Source of the DNA: Lentisphaeria bacterium
GTDB lineage: Bacteria > Verrucomicrobiota > Lentisphaeria > Victivallales > Victivallaceae
Assembly: GCA_017457065.1 (NCBI GenBank)
Contig: JAFTIE010000206.1
Span: 1-40,384 of the forward strand
Direction of reading: 5' to 3'
Length of the DNA: 40,384 nt
In this document: positions 6,767 to 15,052 of the stretch, piece by piece
How the letters are laid out: every line of letters begins with the position of its first letter
Numbering within the stretch: position 1 is the first letter of the stretch
Program-made: the position numbers and the translations under genes
Notes under the pieces: model-generated
What the model was told of the DNA's origin: nothing
The model's database searches: none
The model's input: only the letters and a program-made list of their open reading frames with translations

Positions 6767-9721
6767 ATGAACTATCGGATCGAAATCACCACGTTGCCGA
6801 CCATGCGGGACTCCCGCGCCGCCGGCGTCCGCAGTGCCATCGCCGAACAATTCGGCGTCAAGCTGGAAAATCTGCTTACCCGGGATGTCTACACCATTTC
6901 CTCCCCCGTCATAAGCTGCGATGAAGCATTTGCCATTGCCGGAAGGATCAGTAATCCCGTGCTGCATTGTTTCCGGGTCAATGACCGCAAATCTGACAAC
7001 TTTGCCGCACTGCCCCAATGCAGTGCTCTCATTGCCGTTGGATTCCGTCCCGGCGTCACCGATAACGTGGGACGCACTCTGGCGGCGGCATCTTCCGACG
7101 TTCTCGGACGCAAAGTCAACGCTGATGAATATTTCTTCAGCTCCACGGAGTATCTGCTTTACGGCGATATCGACAGGGAAAAAGCTGAACTCATCGGCAA
7201 AAAGCTCCTTGCCAACGAACTGATCCAGACTGTGGTCGTCCTGACCGGGAAAGATACTGAAAATGTGCCTTTGAACCTGCCTCTGGTCAACGGCGGCTCC
7301 GAAATCAAAGTCAACGAGTATGATCTGGAAGTCAGCGATGCCGAACTGGAAGAGATCAGCCGCAAAGGAACTTTGGCTCTCTCTCTGGATGAAATGAAAT
7401 CCATCCAGAACTACTTCCGCTCCGAAAACCGCCGTCCCACCGACGTGGAACTGGAGGTCATCGCCCAGACCTGGAGCGAACACTGCAAACACAAGATCTT
7501 CAGCGCTGACATCGACTACACTGAAAAAGTCCCCGGTCAGCCTGAAAAGCGGGAAACCATCAACTCCTGCTACAAGAGCTGCATTCAGAAATCCACCACA
7601 GAGATCGCCGAAAAGGTCGATTTTCTGGTTTCCGTTTTCAAAGACAACGCAGGTGTTATCGACTTTGACGAAAAGTGCGACGTCGCCTACAAGGTGGAAA
7701 CCCACAACAGTCCTTCCGCTCTCGACCCCTACGGCGGCGCCATGACCGGTATCGTCGGTGTCAACCGTGACCCCATGGGTACCGGACAGGGGGCAGAACT
7801 GCTGCTCAACGTCTGGGGTTACTGTCTGGGCTCCCCCTTCAGCGCAGACGAACTGATCCCGGAAGGACTGCTCCATCCCCGCCGTCTCCGTGACGGTGTC
7901 CACAAGGGCGTCATCGACGGCGGCAATCAGAGTGGTATCCCCTACGCCAACGGCTGGGAGTTCTTCGACGACCGCTATATCGGCAAACCTCTGGTCTTCT
8001 GCGGTACTGCGGGCAAGATCCCCAAGATGATCAACGGCATTCCCGGCGCTTCAAAACGTATTGAACCCGGCGACCTGATCGTTATGGGCGGCGGACGCAT
8101 CGGCAAAGACGGTATCCACGGTGCCACCTTCTCAAGTGAAGAGCTCCACAAGGACAGTCCCGTTCAGGCGGTGCAGATCGGCGACCCCATCACCCAGAAA
8201 AAGCTTTCCGACTTCATCCTTGAAGCCCGTGACAAAGGTCTTTACCGTTTCATCACCGATAATGGTGCCGGCGGTCTTTCCTCCAGTGTGGGTGAAATGG
8301 CAGAAGAGTGCGGCGGCTGCCGTCTTGACCTTGCCAAGGCTCCTTTGAAATATTCAGGTCTCCAGCCCTGGGAGATCCTGGTTTCCGAGGCTCAGGAGCG
8401 CATGAGCTTCGCCGTGCCCCCGGAAAAATTGGAAGAGTTCAAACGCCTTGCCGCTGAACGTGATGTTGAAGTCACTGTTCTTGGTGAATTTACCGATGAC
8501 GGATTCTTCCACATCCTTTACAACGACAAAACTGTTGCCCGTCTTTCCATCGAATTCATGCACAAGGGTCTGCCCAAACTCAAGCTCAAAGCAGTCTGGG
8601 AGCCCCCGGTGCATAAAGATCCGGAACTCTCCACCAGAGATGCCGCCAAAGATCTTACCGCTCTGATCGGTTCTCTGAATATCTGCTCCGATGAATACAA
8701 GGCCCGTCAGTACGACCACGAAGTGAAGGGATTGAGCGTTCTGAAACCCTTTGTGGGCAAAGAACGTGACGTCCAGTCTGATGCCACTGTTTCCATGATC
8801 GAGCCCTTGAGCAAGGCGGGTATCGTTCTTTCTTCCGGTATCCTGCCCCGGTACAGCGATGTGGACACCTACCACATGGCTGCCAGCTGTATCGATCTGG
8901 CGATCCGCCGTATCATCGCTGTGGGCGGACATCCCGGCAAGATCGCTGTTCTTGACAACTTCTGCTGGCCCGACCCGGTCCAGAGTGCCAAGACCCCCGA
9001 CGGAGAATACAAACTTGCCCAGCTGGTCCGTGCCAACAAGGCAATTTATGACTACACCAAATCCTTCCTGACCCCCTGTATCTCAGGTAAGGACTCCATG
9101 AAAAACGACAGTACCCGCGGCGGGCGCAAGATCTCCATTCCGCCCACGCTGCTCATCAGCGCCATCGCCAAGATCGACGATGTGAGCCGTGCAGTCTCCC
9201 TTGATGCCAAATGCCCTGGAGATCTGGTCTATGTCATCGGTGATACCGCCAACGAACTGGGCGGCAGCGAATACTTCGCCATGCTGGGCGCCATCGGCAG
9301 CAACTGCCCCAAAGTGGATGCCGAAAAAGCCAAGTCCATCTACGCCAAAGTTGCCGAAACTACCGGAGCAAAGATCGTCAACTCTCTGACAACGCCTGCT
9401 CTGGGCGGTCTGGGTATCGCCTTTGCCAAAACTGCCATGGCAGGACGTCTCGGACTCAAGGTCGCCCTTGACAAGGTGCCGGTTGCCGGAAAATGCTCCG
9501 AACTTGAGGTGCTCTTCTCTGAATCCAACAGCCGCTTTGTGGCAACGGTTGCTCCTGAGAAGAAAGCTGAGTTCGAGAAACTTCTTTCCGGTATCACCTT
9601 TGCCTGTGTGGGTGAAGTCACCGACTCCGGCAAATTGGAATTCAGCGGCAGAGAACTCAACTTTGCAGTGGATACTGCCGAATTGCTCAAGAGCTACAAA
9701 GCAACTCTTGACCACATCTGA
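6203..9721 (+). CDS. purL: Phosphoribosylformylglycinamidine synthase, long form with N-terminal extension
   Basis: PurL makes FGAM from FGAR, ATP and glutamine-derived ammonia in purine synthesis. PurL similarity begins at residue 189 (ATG 6767) and covers about 984 residues, the size of the PurS-like/PurL fused form; a duplicated PurS-like fold at about 189-365 precedes the signature WSEHCKHK at 424-431. The ATP-binding segment ETHNSPSALDPYGGAMTG and a Gly-rich GKDGIHGATFSSEE motif follow. There is no C-terminal glutaminase domain, so a separate PurQ must deliver ammonia. The frame stays open upstream to a TTG at 6203 with AAGAAGG six bases before it, adding 188 residues I cannot assign. 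ATG 6767 has only a weak GTGGAA site, so either start is possible. Confidence 0.92.
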   Translation: MSQTSTSPNRTGIRRGSGALLRLNLAPLMGRRDAAYDAVTQIAAGPCVFSQVTELLKLLWSAERDSVDLLSLLSSPDTIDRERNMLEHIRKLIRLLQVLEAWKGSRSRKDSKESMEDDTADDPVLPTVVGRFSSLLSHAAPHLVRYRSYAEKSASTSHAERYKKSYSFYLGIYQSRSTALPQNSGNQNMNYRIEITTLPTMRDSRAAGVRSAIAEQFGVKLENLLTRDVYTISSPVISCDEAFAIAGRISNPVLHCFRVNDRKSDNFAALPQCSALIAVGFRPGVTDNVGRTLAAASSDVLGRKVNADEYFFSSTEYLLYGDIDREKAELIGKKLLANELIQTVVVLTGKDTENVPLNLPLVNGGSEIKVNEYDLEVSDAELEEISRKGTLALSLDEMKSIQNYFRSENRRPTDVELEVIAQTWSEHCKHKIFSADIDYTEKVPGQPEKRETINSCYKSCIQKSTTEIAEKVDFLVSVFKDNAGVIDFDEKCDVAYKVETHNSPSALDPYGGAMTGIVGVNRDPMGTGQGAELLLNVWGYCLGSPFSADELIPEGLLHPRRLRDGVHKGVIDGGNQSGIPYANGWEFFDDRYIGKPLVFCGTAGKIPKMINGIPGASKRIEPGDLIVMGGGRIGKDGIHGATFSSEELHKDSPVQAVQIGDPITQKKLSDFILEARDKGLYRFITDNGAGGLSSSVGEMAEECGGCRLDLAKAPLKYSGLQPWEILVSEAQERMSFAVPPEKLEEFKRLAAERDVEVTVLGEFTDDGFFHILYNDKTVARLSIEFMHKGLPKLKLKAVWEPPVHKDPELSTRDAAKDLTALIGSLNICSDEYKARQYDHEVKGLSVLKPFVGKERDVQSDATVSMIEPLSKAGIVLSSGILPRYSDVDTYHMAASCIDLAIRRIIAVGGHPGKIAVLDNFCWPDPVQSAKTPDGEYKLAQLVRANKAIYDYTKSFLTPCISGKDSMKNDSTRGGRKISIPPTLLISAIAKIDDVSRAVSLDAKCPGDLVYVIGDTANELGGSEYFAMLGAIGSNCPKVDAEKAKSIYAKVAETTGAKIVNSLTTPALGGLGIAFAKTAMAGRLGLKVALDKVPVAGKCSELEVLFSESNSRFVATVAPEKKAEFEKLLSGITFACVGEVTDSGKLEFSGRELNFAVDTAELLKSYKATLDHI

Positions 9722-9734
9722 TTGTTCCGTTCCG

Positions 9735-9750
9735 GGGCTTTCAAAAGCCC
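9735..9750 (+). promoter_or_regulatory. Small hairpin after purL
   Basis: GGGCTT (9735-9740) pairs with AAGCCC (9745-9750) around TCAA. No T-run follows, so it is not a normal intrinsic terminator; it may stabilise the purL mRNA end or mark a weak pause. Confidence 0.4.
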
Positions 9751-9764
9751 TGCCAACATCAATA

Positions 9765-9798
9765 TGCAGCGCTGTTTTTGAGGAGAAACGGCGCTGCA
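9765..9798 (+). promoter_or_regulatory. 15-bp leader hairpin upstream of the sigma-factor gene
   Basis: Bases 9765-9779 pair with 9784-9798 around a GAGG loop. Thirteen pairs are Watson-Crick and two are G-U pairs that work only in rightward RNA. The Shine-Dalgarno AAAGGA (9808-9813) begins ten bases after the stem. There is no following T-run, so a leader structure controlling expression or an mRNA processing site fits better than a terminator. Confidence 0.65.
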
Positions 9799-9820
9799 GC
9801 AACAAAAAAAGGAAAAGACT

Positions 9821-10555
9821 ATGGGAAGCGAAGAGGAGCGCAATCCTGAAGTCGAGGCCCTGATCGAGAGCAATATGCGGCTGGTCTTGAAGATCGCCAA
9901 TGAGTTTCTCGGTCGCGGCCTGTCGTGGGACGATCTCGTCTCAGAAGGAAATATGGGACTGGTGATTGCTGCCCGGCGGTTTGATCCCAGCCGTGGAGCA
10001 AAGTTCAGTACTTACAGTGCCTGCTGGATCAAACAGGCGATCCGTCTTGCCATTGCAGAGCAGGGGCAAACGGTTCGTGTGCCCATGGGAACCCAGATCA
10101 ATTCCAGAAAGATCCGGAAAGCACTGAATGTTCTCACCAAAGAGCTGGGGAGAGCTCCGACCAATGAGGAGCTGGCAGAGTATACAGAACTGCCTCTGGT
10201 GACCATTGAGAGGCTCAGAGACTCCAAACCTCTGAACATTACATCACTGAATACGCCCGTGGATGAAGAAACTCCGGAAGGTATGGAGTTTCAGGAATTT
10301 CTCTCTGATGAGACATTCCCATCCCCCGCCGATGAAATGGTCAGAGTCGAGGATATCGAACAGCTGTTGAGACTGATCAACACCCTTTCAGAAAGAGAAC
10401 GCAAGGTCATCTGTCTGCGTTTCGGTATCGGCGGACAGCCGGTCAGGACCCTTGACCAGGTGGGCAAGATCCTTGATTGTACCAACGAAAGAGTGCGCCA
10501 GATCCAGAACCTTGCTCTGAAAAAGTTGCATAACCGCATGGTGAAGCTGAAATGA
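9821..10555 (+). CDS. Short primary-type sigma-70 factor
   Basis: A 244-residue sigma factor of the RpoD/RpoS type. Region 2 spans about residues 12-85, including NMRLVLKIANEF, the DLVSEGNMGL core-binding segment and the promoter-melting/-10 reading helix FSTYSACWIKQAIRLAIAEQG; region 3 about 90-165 begins with the VRVPMGTQI segment; region 4 about 178-240 ends with a helix-turn-helix LDQVGKILDCTNERVRQIQ. It lacks regions 1.1 and 1.2, so it is probably an alternative (group 2 or 3) factor rather than the housekeeping one. AAAGGA lies seven bases before the ATG, behind the long hairpin at 9765-9798. Its end overlaps the next gene by four bases (ATGA), implying translational coupling. Its regulon cannot be told from the sequence. 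Confidence 0.9.
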   Translation: MGSEEERNPEVEALIESNMRLVLKIANEFLGRGLSWDDLVSEGNMGLVIAARRFDPSRGAKFSTYSACWIKQAIRLAIAEQGQTVRVPMGTQINSRKIRKALNVLTKELGRAPTNEELAEYTELPLVTIERLRDSKPLNITSLNTPVDEETPEGMEFQEFLSDETFPSPADEMVRVEDIEQLLRLINTLSERERKVICLRFGIGGQPVRTLDQVGKILDCTNERVRQIQNLALKKLHNRMVKLK

Positions 10556-11514
10556 TCTATGATAGCTCCGCACTGATAATGGCCCCCCTGTCGGGATTTA
10601 CGGACGCTCCCTACCGCCGGAGCGCCCGGAGATGCGGCTGTCGCTACGCCTTTACTGAAATGGTGGATGCGGCAAGTCTCACCTTTGCCTTTGAGCGCTC
10701 CAAAGATCTGCTGCTGCGTTACGGGGATGAAGAATTTCTCGGCGTTCAGCTGCTGGGGGGCAATGCCGATCACATCAGAGAAGCTGTTGAAAAAATCAAC
10801 CGTTTTCACTTTGATGTCCTCGACTTCAATCTGGGCTGTCCCGTTCCCAAGGTGGCAAAAAAATGTGCCGGAGCTGAACTGGGACTCCATTACGAAGAGG
10901 CGATCCGCTGTTTTGATACAGTGGCAAAGCACAGCAGGATCCCGGTGACCGCAAAACTGCGGATACTGGATATGGATGATCCCGAACCCACGTTAAAACT
11001 CTGCCGGGGATTGATCAACTGCGGTGCCCAGGCACTCACGATCCACGGCAGAGTCAAAAAGGCTTTCTACTCGGGGACTGTTCATCATCATATCATCAAA
11101 GCCGTTCACGATGCCTTTCCTGATGTGGAAATCATCGCCAACGGCGGTGTCAACTCTGTTGAGTCATACAAAAAGATGAAAGAAGCCACTTCATGTTCCC
11201 GGGTCATGCTGGCAACAGGTGCCATGGGGAATCCTTGGCTTTTCCGTCAGCTGAGTGATCCGGAAAACTTTTCGCCCCCCTCCTTTGAGGAGTGGCGCAG
11301 TATCATTGAAGAACAGACCCGGGGCATGGTGGAACTTTACGGTCCCGAATGTGCCTATCGTCACGCCAGAAAAATTTATCACGACTACCTGAAAGGCAGA
11401 GGATTCAACGGTTCACTGCGGGCACTTGCGTCAGCGACTGCTTCTGAGAGCGATCTCAAAGCATGGCTGGATATTGCAGAACAAAGCGGAGTCATGTCAC
11501 ATGTGCATCACTGA
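10552..11514 (+). CDS. tRNA-dihydrouridine synthase (Dus family)
   Basis: A 320-residue FMN-dependent enzyme reducing uridine to dihydrouridine in the tRNA D-loop. Motifs in order: MAPLSGFTDAPYRR near the N-terminus (FMN site), catalytic Cys96 in NLGCPVPKV, TAKLR at about 133-137, IHGR and IIANGGV in the barrel, then ATGAMGNPW for FMN phosphate. After the barrel comes the short helical tRNA-binding domain. Length is typical. Its start overlaps the sigma gene stop by four bases. Which D-loop position it modifies is not decidable, so no DusA/B/C letter is given. Confidence 0.92.
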   Translation: MIYDSSALIMAPLSGFTDAPYRRSARRCGCRYAFTEMVDAASLTFAFERSKDLLLRYGDEEFLGVQLLGGNADHIREAVEKINRFHFDVLDFNLGCPVPKVAKKCAGAELGLHYEEAIRCFDTVAKHSRIPVTAKLRILDMDDPEPTLKLCRGLINCGAQALTIHGRVKKAFYSGTVHHHIIKAVHDAFPDVEIIANGGVNSVESYKKMKEATSCSRVMLATGAMGNPWLFRQLSDPENFSPPSFEEWRSIIEEQTRGMVELYGPECAYRHARKIYHDYLKGRGFNGSLRALASATASESDLKAWLDIAEQSGVMSHVHH

Positions 11515-13246
11515 AAAAACACGCCGCTGTATATGGGCGATTTTGTTGTTGACACTGCCTCTTTTTTCCTATCCTCTGGCATGGGCTCTGCCCTGGAACA
11601 AACATCTCTTCTTCTGGGATATGGTCCAAGGGTGTACTCCGGCTGTTATCGCCATCGCGGCCCTCGGGGCGGCAGTTGCAGAACCCCGCCGGATCATGAA
11701 GGCGTGGCAGAGTTCAAAGGTCCTGCGTTTTTTTCTGATCACATCTCTTTTGTGCAGTGCTGCTGCGGGAGTTCAGCAAATTCTTTACGGCGGTCTCTGG
11801 GAAAATTTCTTCCATGCGTTGTTCTTTATCTCTCTGCCCTGGGCAGGCATTGCCCTTGCCCCGGAACTCAAACGTCTGCTTCCCTGGTGGTGCAGCGGAT
11901 TATTTTTATTTTTGCTGTGGATGACCGTCCAAACCCCAATGTGCACAGGATTTGCAGGCAACTGGAACTGGAATTTTTCACTTCTTGCAGTGACTCTTGT
12001 TTCCATCGTGGTATTGACTTTCCGCTCCCGCTGGCGTTTGATCGCAGCAGGAGTTGCAGTCAGTGCCGGTGTCATTTCGGTATTCTTTTTCTTCCCTGAA
12101 CTGGCTCCCCGCGGCACGCTTGCGGGGATCATCGGCGCCGCTGTCGCCTTGGGGATCGTCATGCTTTTCAAACGTCAGGAGCGTTGGCGCTATGCCACTC
12201 TCGGCGCCCTTGCAGCGGGAGTCCTTTTCATCTCTGCTGTCAACAGTCAGGAAAGTGCCTCTCTTGCCAATGCCCGGGTGCAGCTCTGGCGCGGTTCTTT
12301 GCAATTTGCCCTTGCTCACACTGTCACCGGCGTGGGACCTGCACGTTTTGAAAGCCGTATCCCCCCCTTCATGCCCCCTGAATATTTTCTCTCAGATTTT
12401 CCCGCTGTCCGCCACCCTCACCCCCACAATGAAATATTGAACATGTGGGCGGGATTCGGTATCGCAGGACTTCTCTATATCCTTATGTGGACAGTTGCAA
12501 CGGCACGGCAGATCCGCCGCAATGATCCGGTGGGACTGTGGATCTCATGGGCATTCCTGCTGCTTTTCATACACGGTCTTTTTGATGTGCTGCTTTCAAC
12601 GCCCCTGGCGGGAACACTCTTTTTCCTGATGATGGGAACGATCTGCGGCAATGGTCTTTCAGGAGGGAAGGTGTGCACACCCCCTCTGCGCACACGGTAC
12701 ATCGCTGCCGGAGCATTGCTTTTGCTGGCGGGTATTTTTCTCTGTCAGAATCTGCGCTCCGGCACAGCTCTGCGCCAGGGCAGAGTGCTTTTGAATGAAA
12801 ACCGCAAAAAAGAAGCATACGGGCAATTTATCAAGTCGCTCAGGATCTACCCCAATGCTCCTGCGTGTTACTTTGCCGGTCAGACCGCTTTCTTTGATTT
12901 CAAACGTCCTGTTGAAGCTCTCTTCTGGTGGAAAAAGATCAACAGCGATTTGCGATATCCCTCTTTCCTTCACTTGAACCGCCTTCTGGGGCACGCTTAT
13001 GATCTGAGCGGTCAGAGTGCGTTGGCACTCCACCACTTTGAAAAAGAGGCGGGAGATTTCCCCTTCAGTGCCCTTAATGCAGGACTCCGTTTGGGATGTC
13101 TGCAAAAAAACAAAGGGAGTGCAGAGCAGATCTCCGGTGCGGCAGCTGTCTTCAAAAGGCTTATGGAAATGCGTAAACTAAAGATGGAAGAGTTCCCGAA
13201 ACTTCTCCGGGAGCCTGCACTTGACGATGCCCCTCTGGTAAAATGA
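11501..13246 (+). CDS. O-antigen ligase/polymerase-like membrane protein with TPR-like tail
   Basis: A 581-residue polytopic membrane protein with about ten to twelve hydrophobic segments up to residue 415 and a soluble helical C-terminus resembling TPR repeats (about 430-560). The large extracytoplasmic loop after residue 265 contains GVGPARFES and HPHNEILNMWAGFGIAG near 303-320, matching the Wzy_C/O-antigen ligase family, which joins or polymerises lipid-linked glycans at the periplasmic face. ATG 11501 lies inside the end of the dus gene (14-base overlap) with GCGGAG eight bases upstream. The next gene, a GT-C glycosyltransferase, overlaps by four bases, so both probably work on the same surface glycan or glycoprotein. 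The substrate is unknown. Confidence 0.8.
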   Translation: MCITEKTRRCIWAILLLTLPLFSYPLAWALPWNKHLFFWDMVQGCTPAVIAIAALGAAVAEPRRIMKAWQSSKVLRFFLITSLLCSAAAGVQQILYGGLWENFFHALFFISLPWAGIALAPELKRLLPWWCSGLFLFLLWMTVQTPMCTGFAGNWNWNFSLLAVTLVSIVVLTFRSRWRLIAAGVAVSAGVISVFFFFPELAPRGTLAGIIGAAVALGIVMLFKRQERWRYATLGALAAGVLFISAVNSQESASLANARVQLWRGSLQFALAHTVTGVGPARFESRIPPFMPPEYFLSDFPAVRHPHPHNEILNMWAGFGIAGLLYILMWTVATARQIRRNDPVGLWISWAFLLLFIHGLFDVLLSTPLAGTLFFLMMGTICGNGLSGGKVCTPPLRTRYIAAGALLLLAGIFLCQNLRSGTALRQGRVLLNENRKKEAYGQFIKSLRIYPNAPACYFAGQTAFFDFKRPVEALFWWKKINSDLRYPSFLHLNRLLGHAYDLSGQSALALHHFEKEAGDFPFSALNAGLRLGCLQKNKGSAEQISGAAAVFKRLMEMRKLKMEEFPKLLREPALDDAPLVK

Positions 13247-15036
13247 TAACAAACTCAAACACCATCGCAACACTCCTGAGTGTCCCTGTGTGGCAGAGTC
13301 TGGGAACAGCATTTCTGCTCCTTTCCGCCTTCTTCGGGATGGGGAAACTGCTGCTGCGTTCTTTCCCCCGGGAGCACACCATTGCTTTCGCTCTCGGAAC
13401 GGCGTGTTTTATGACACTCTATTCCCTGCTGCCTCCCTCTCCCTGGATCCTTTTCAGTGCCGCTTTGCCCTTTTCTCTGTGGGGCATCCGGAATCTTTTT
13501 CCCGCAATAAACAGTTCTCCCGGAAAAGCCGTGCTCATGGCATTGCTTTTTCTGGCATTTCTGGGGTCAGCTCTGCTCCCCCCTTATGCCTGGGATGAAC
13601 AGACCTATCAGCTGGCACTGCCTGTTCGCTGTCTTCAAACAGCTTCCTTTGTTCCCTGTCCCGACAATCCCTACTCCTTCTACCCGGCTTTGACAGGATG
13701 GTTCTTTGCCAACACCATCAAGACCGGAGGGCTGGTACTGCCCCGGATCATTGTAGGGGCGGTAACGCCTGTGCTCCTTGCCGCCCTCTGGCGCATAACA
13801 TCGAAATGGGGCAAACTCCCCGGTATTTTTGCTGTTGCTGCCCTTCTTCTTTCGCCCCTGTTCCTCAACATGAACCGGGCGGTCTATGTGGAAAACTTCA
13901 TTGCGCTCTTCACCATCGGTGGAGTTTTCGCCGCATGGAAACTGCGTAAAAAAGCGTACTGGGCTCCGGCTGTCTGCGGAATACTTGCAGGCGCCGCCAT
14001 TGCCGTCAAGCCCACCGGCGCAGTCGGTGCGCTGCTTTTGTTCCTTCTTTTTATCTTCAAACCCGGAAAGTGGAAAAAGTGGCTTCTTTTCTGCGGAACA
14101 GCTTTCGCATTCTCTTTTTTCTGGTACCTGCGGACCTTCCTTTACACTGGAAATTTTTTCTACCCCTACTCCTTTTTCCCGGTTTCGGAGAGCGTGGAGC
14201 ATTTCCACAAGCTCATGGGGAGCGCCCGTTACGGGCTGGAAGGTATCACCGGAGTCGCTTTGAACTGGCTCTTCGCCGGATTTGACAAAAAACTTTTTGA
14301 CGGTATCGTCACAGGATTTCAACTTCCTTTTCTGGGAGCTGCCGCTGCTGCCGGAGCGTTCTTTCTGCGCAAAAAACATCCCGGCTATGCCAGATGGCTG
14401 TATTGTGCAGGAATTGCCTTTCTGGCTCCTCTCATTCTCTGGTCGGCATTTTTCCCTCAGAGCCGTTTCCTTTTACCTCTGCTCATTCCGGCAATCGGAA
14501 CTGGAGTATGTGCCATTGCTCTTTCACCTTACAAAAAGGCGGGATTTTTCACTCTGGGCATTTTTTTGTTCTGTACTCTTGTTTTTCAATCATATCAGCC
14601 ATTGTACCACTACTTTGTCAGCTGGAAGATCCTGAAAGCGGTCAGAAGCGCTCCCATGCGTTCTCTCGGGATCCTCGCCAAAGATCCGGGACTTTACGCC
14701 GCCTTTGACTTTCTGGAAAAATCCACTCCGCAAAAGAGCCGCTGTCTGCTTCTCATGGAACGGCGGGGGCTTTACTGCCCCCGTCCTTACCGGATCGCCT
14801 GCCCCGGATTTGAACCATCTTTGACACCTGTTCCGGAAACTTCTGAAAAGTTGTTTGAAAAATTGCGTTCTTTTGATTATATTATAGTCGGAAACACCAC
14901 GCAGGACGTTGATTTGCAAAGTGCCAACGCCGAAGCGTGCAAAAAGGTCTTTGAACACCTGAAAACACTCATTGAACAGGGAAAGCTCAAAGTCATGCCT
15001 TGCGCCGGTTATCCTGTTTTACAGGTCATCAAATAA
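13243..15036 (+). CDS. GT-C fold membrane glycosyltransferase (PMT/ArnT-like)
   Basis: A 597-residue integral membrane protein with about eleven to thirteen hydrophobic segments to residue 455, then a soluble domain of about 140 residues. The first large outer loop carries WDEQTYQ at 117-123; the acidic pair there is the usual catalytic site of GT-C enzymes, which use polyprenyl-phosphate sugars at the periplasmic side. The overall plan fits family 39/83-like transferases, but acceptor and donor are unknown. The ATG overlaps the previous stop codon (ATGA). Together with the ligase-like neighbour it suggests a small envelope-glycosylation pair. Confidence 0.78.
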   Translation: MITNSNTIATLLSVPVWQSLGTAFLLLSAFFGMGKLLLRSFPREHTIAFALGTACFMTLYSLLPPSPWILFSAALPFSLWGIRNLFPAINSSPGKAVLMALLFLAFLGSALLPPYAWDEQTYQLALPVRCLQTASFVPCPDNPYSFYPALTGWFFANTIKTGGLVLPRIIVGAVTPVLLAALWRITSKWGKLPGIFAVAALLLSPLFLNMNRAVYVENFIALFTIGGVFAAWKLRKKAYWAPAVCGILAGAAIAVKPTGAVGALLLFLLFIFKPGKWKKWLLFCGTAFAFSFFWYLRTFLYTGNFFYPYSFFPVSESVEHFHKLMGSARYGLEGITGVALNWLFAGFDKKLFDGIVTGFQLPFLGAAAAAGAFFLRKKHPGYARWLYCAGIAFLAPLILWSAFFPQSRFLLPLLIPAIGTGVCAIALSPYKKAGFFTLGIFLFCTLVFQSYQPLYHYFVSWKILKAVRSAPMRSLGILAKDPGLYAAFDFLEKSTPQKSRCLLLMERRGLYCPRPYRIACPGFEPSLTPVPETSEKLFEKLRSFDYIIVGNTTQDVDLQSANAEACKKVFEHLKTLIEQGKLKVMPCAGYPVLQVIK

Positions 15037-15052
15037 ACATGAAGAGGGAAAA

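Noticed and set aside
6671-7903. 410-codon open frame opposite purL
   Set aside because: Same codon-bias shadow effect; composition is unlike a folded protein, and it covers the PurL catalytic region.
9765-9798. Intrinsic terminator between purL and the sigma gene
   Set aside because: No T-run follows the stem in either direction; an A-run follows on the right, and G-U pairs support a rightward leader RNA.
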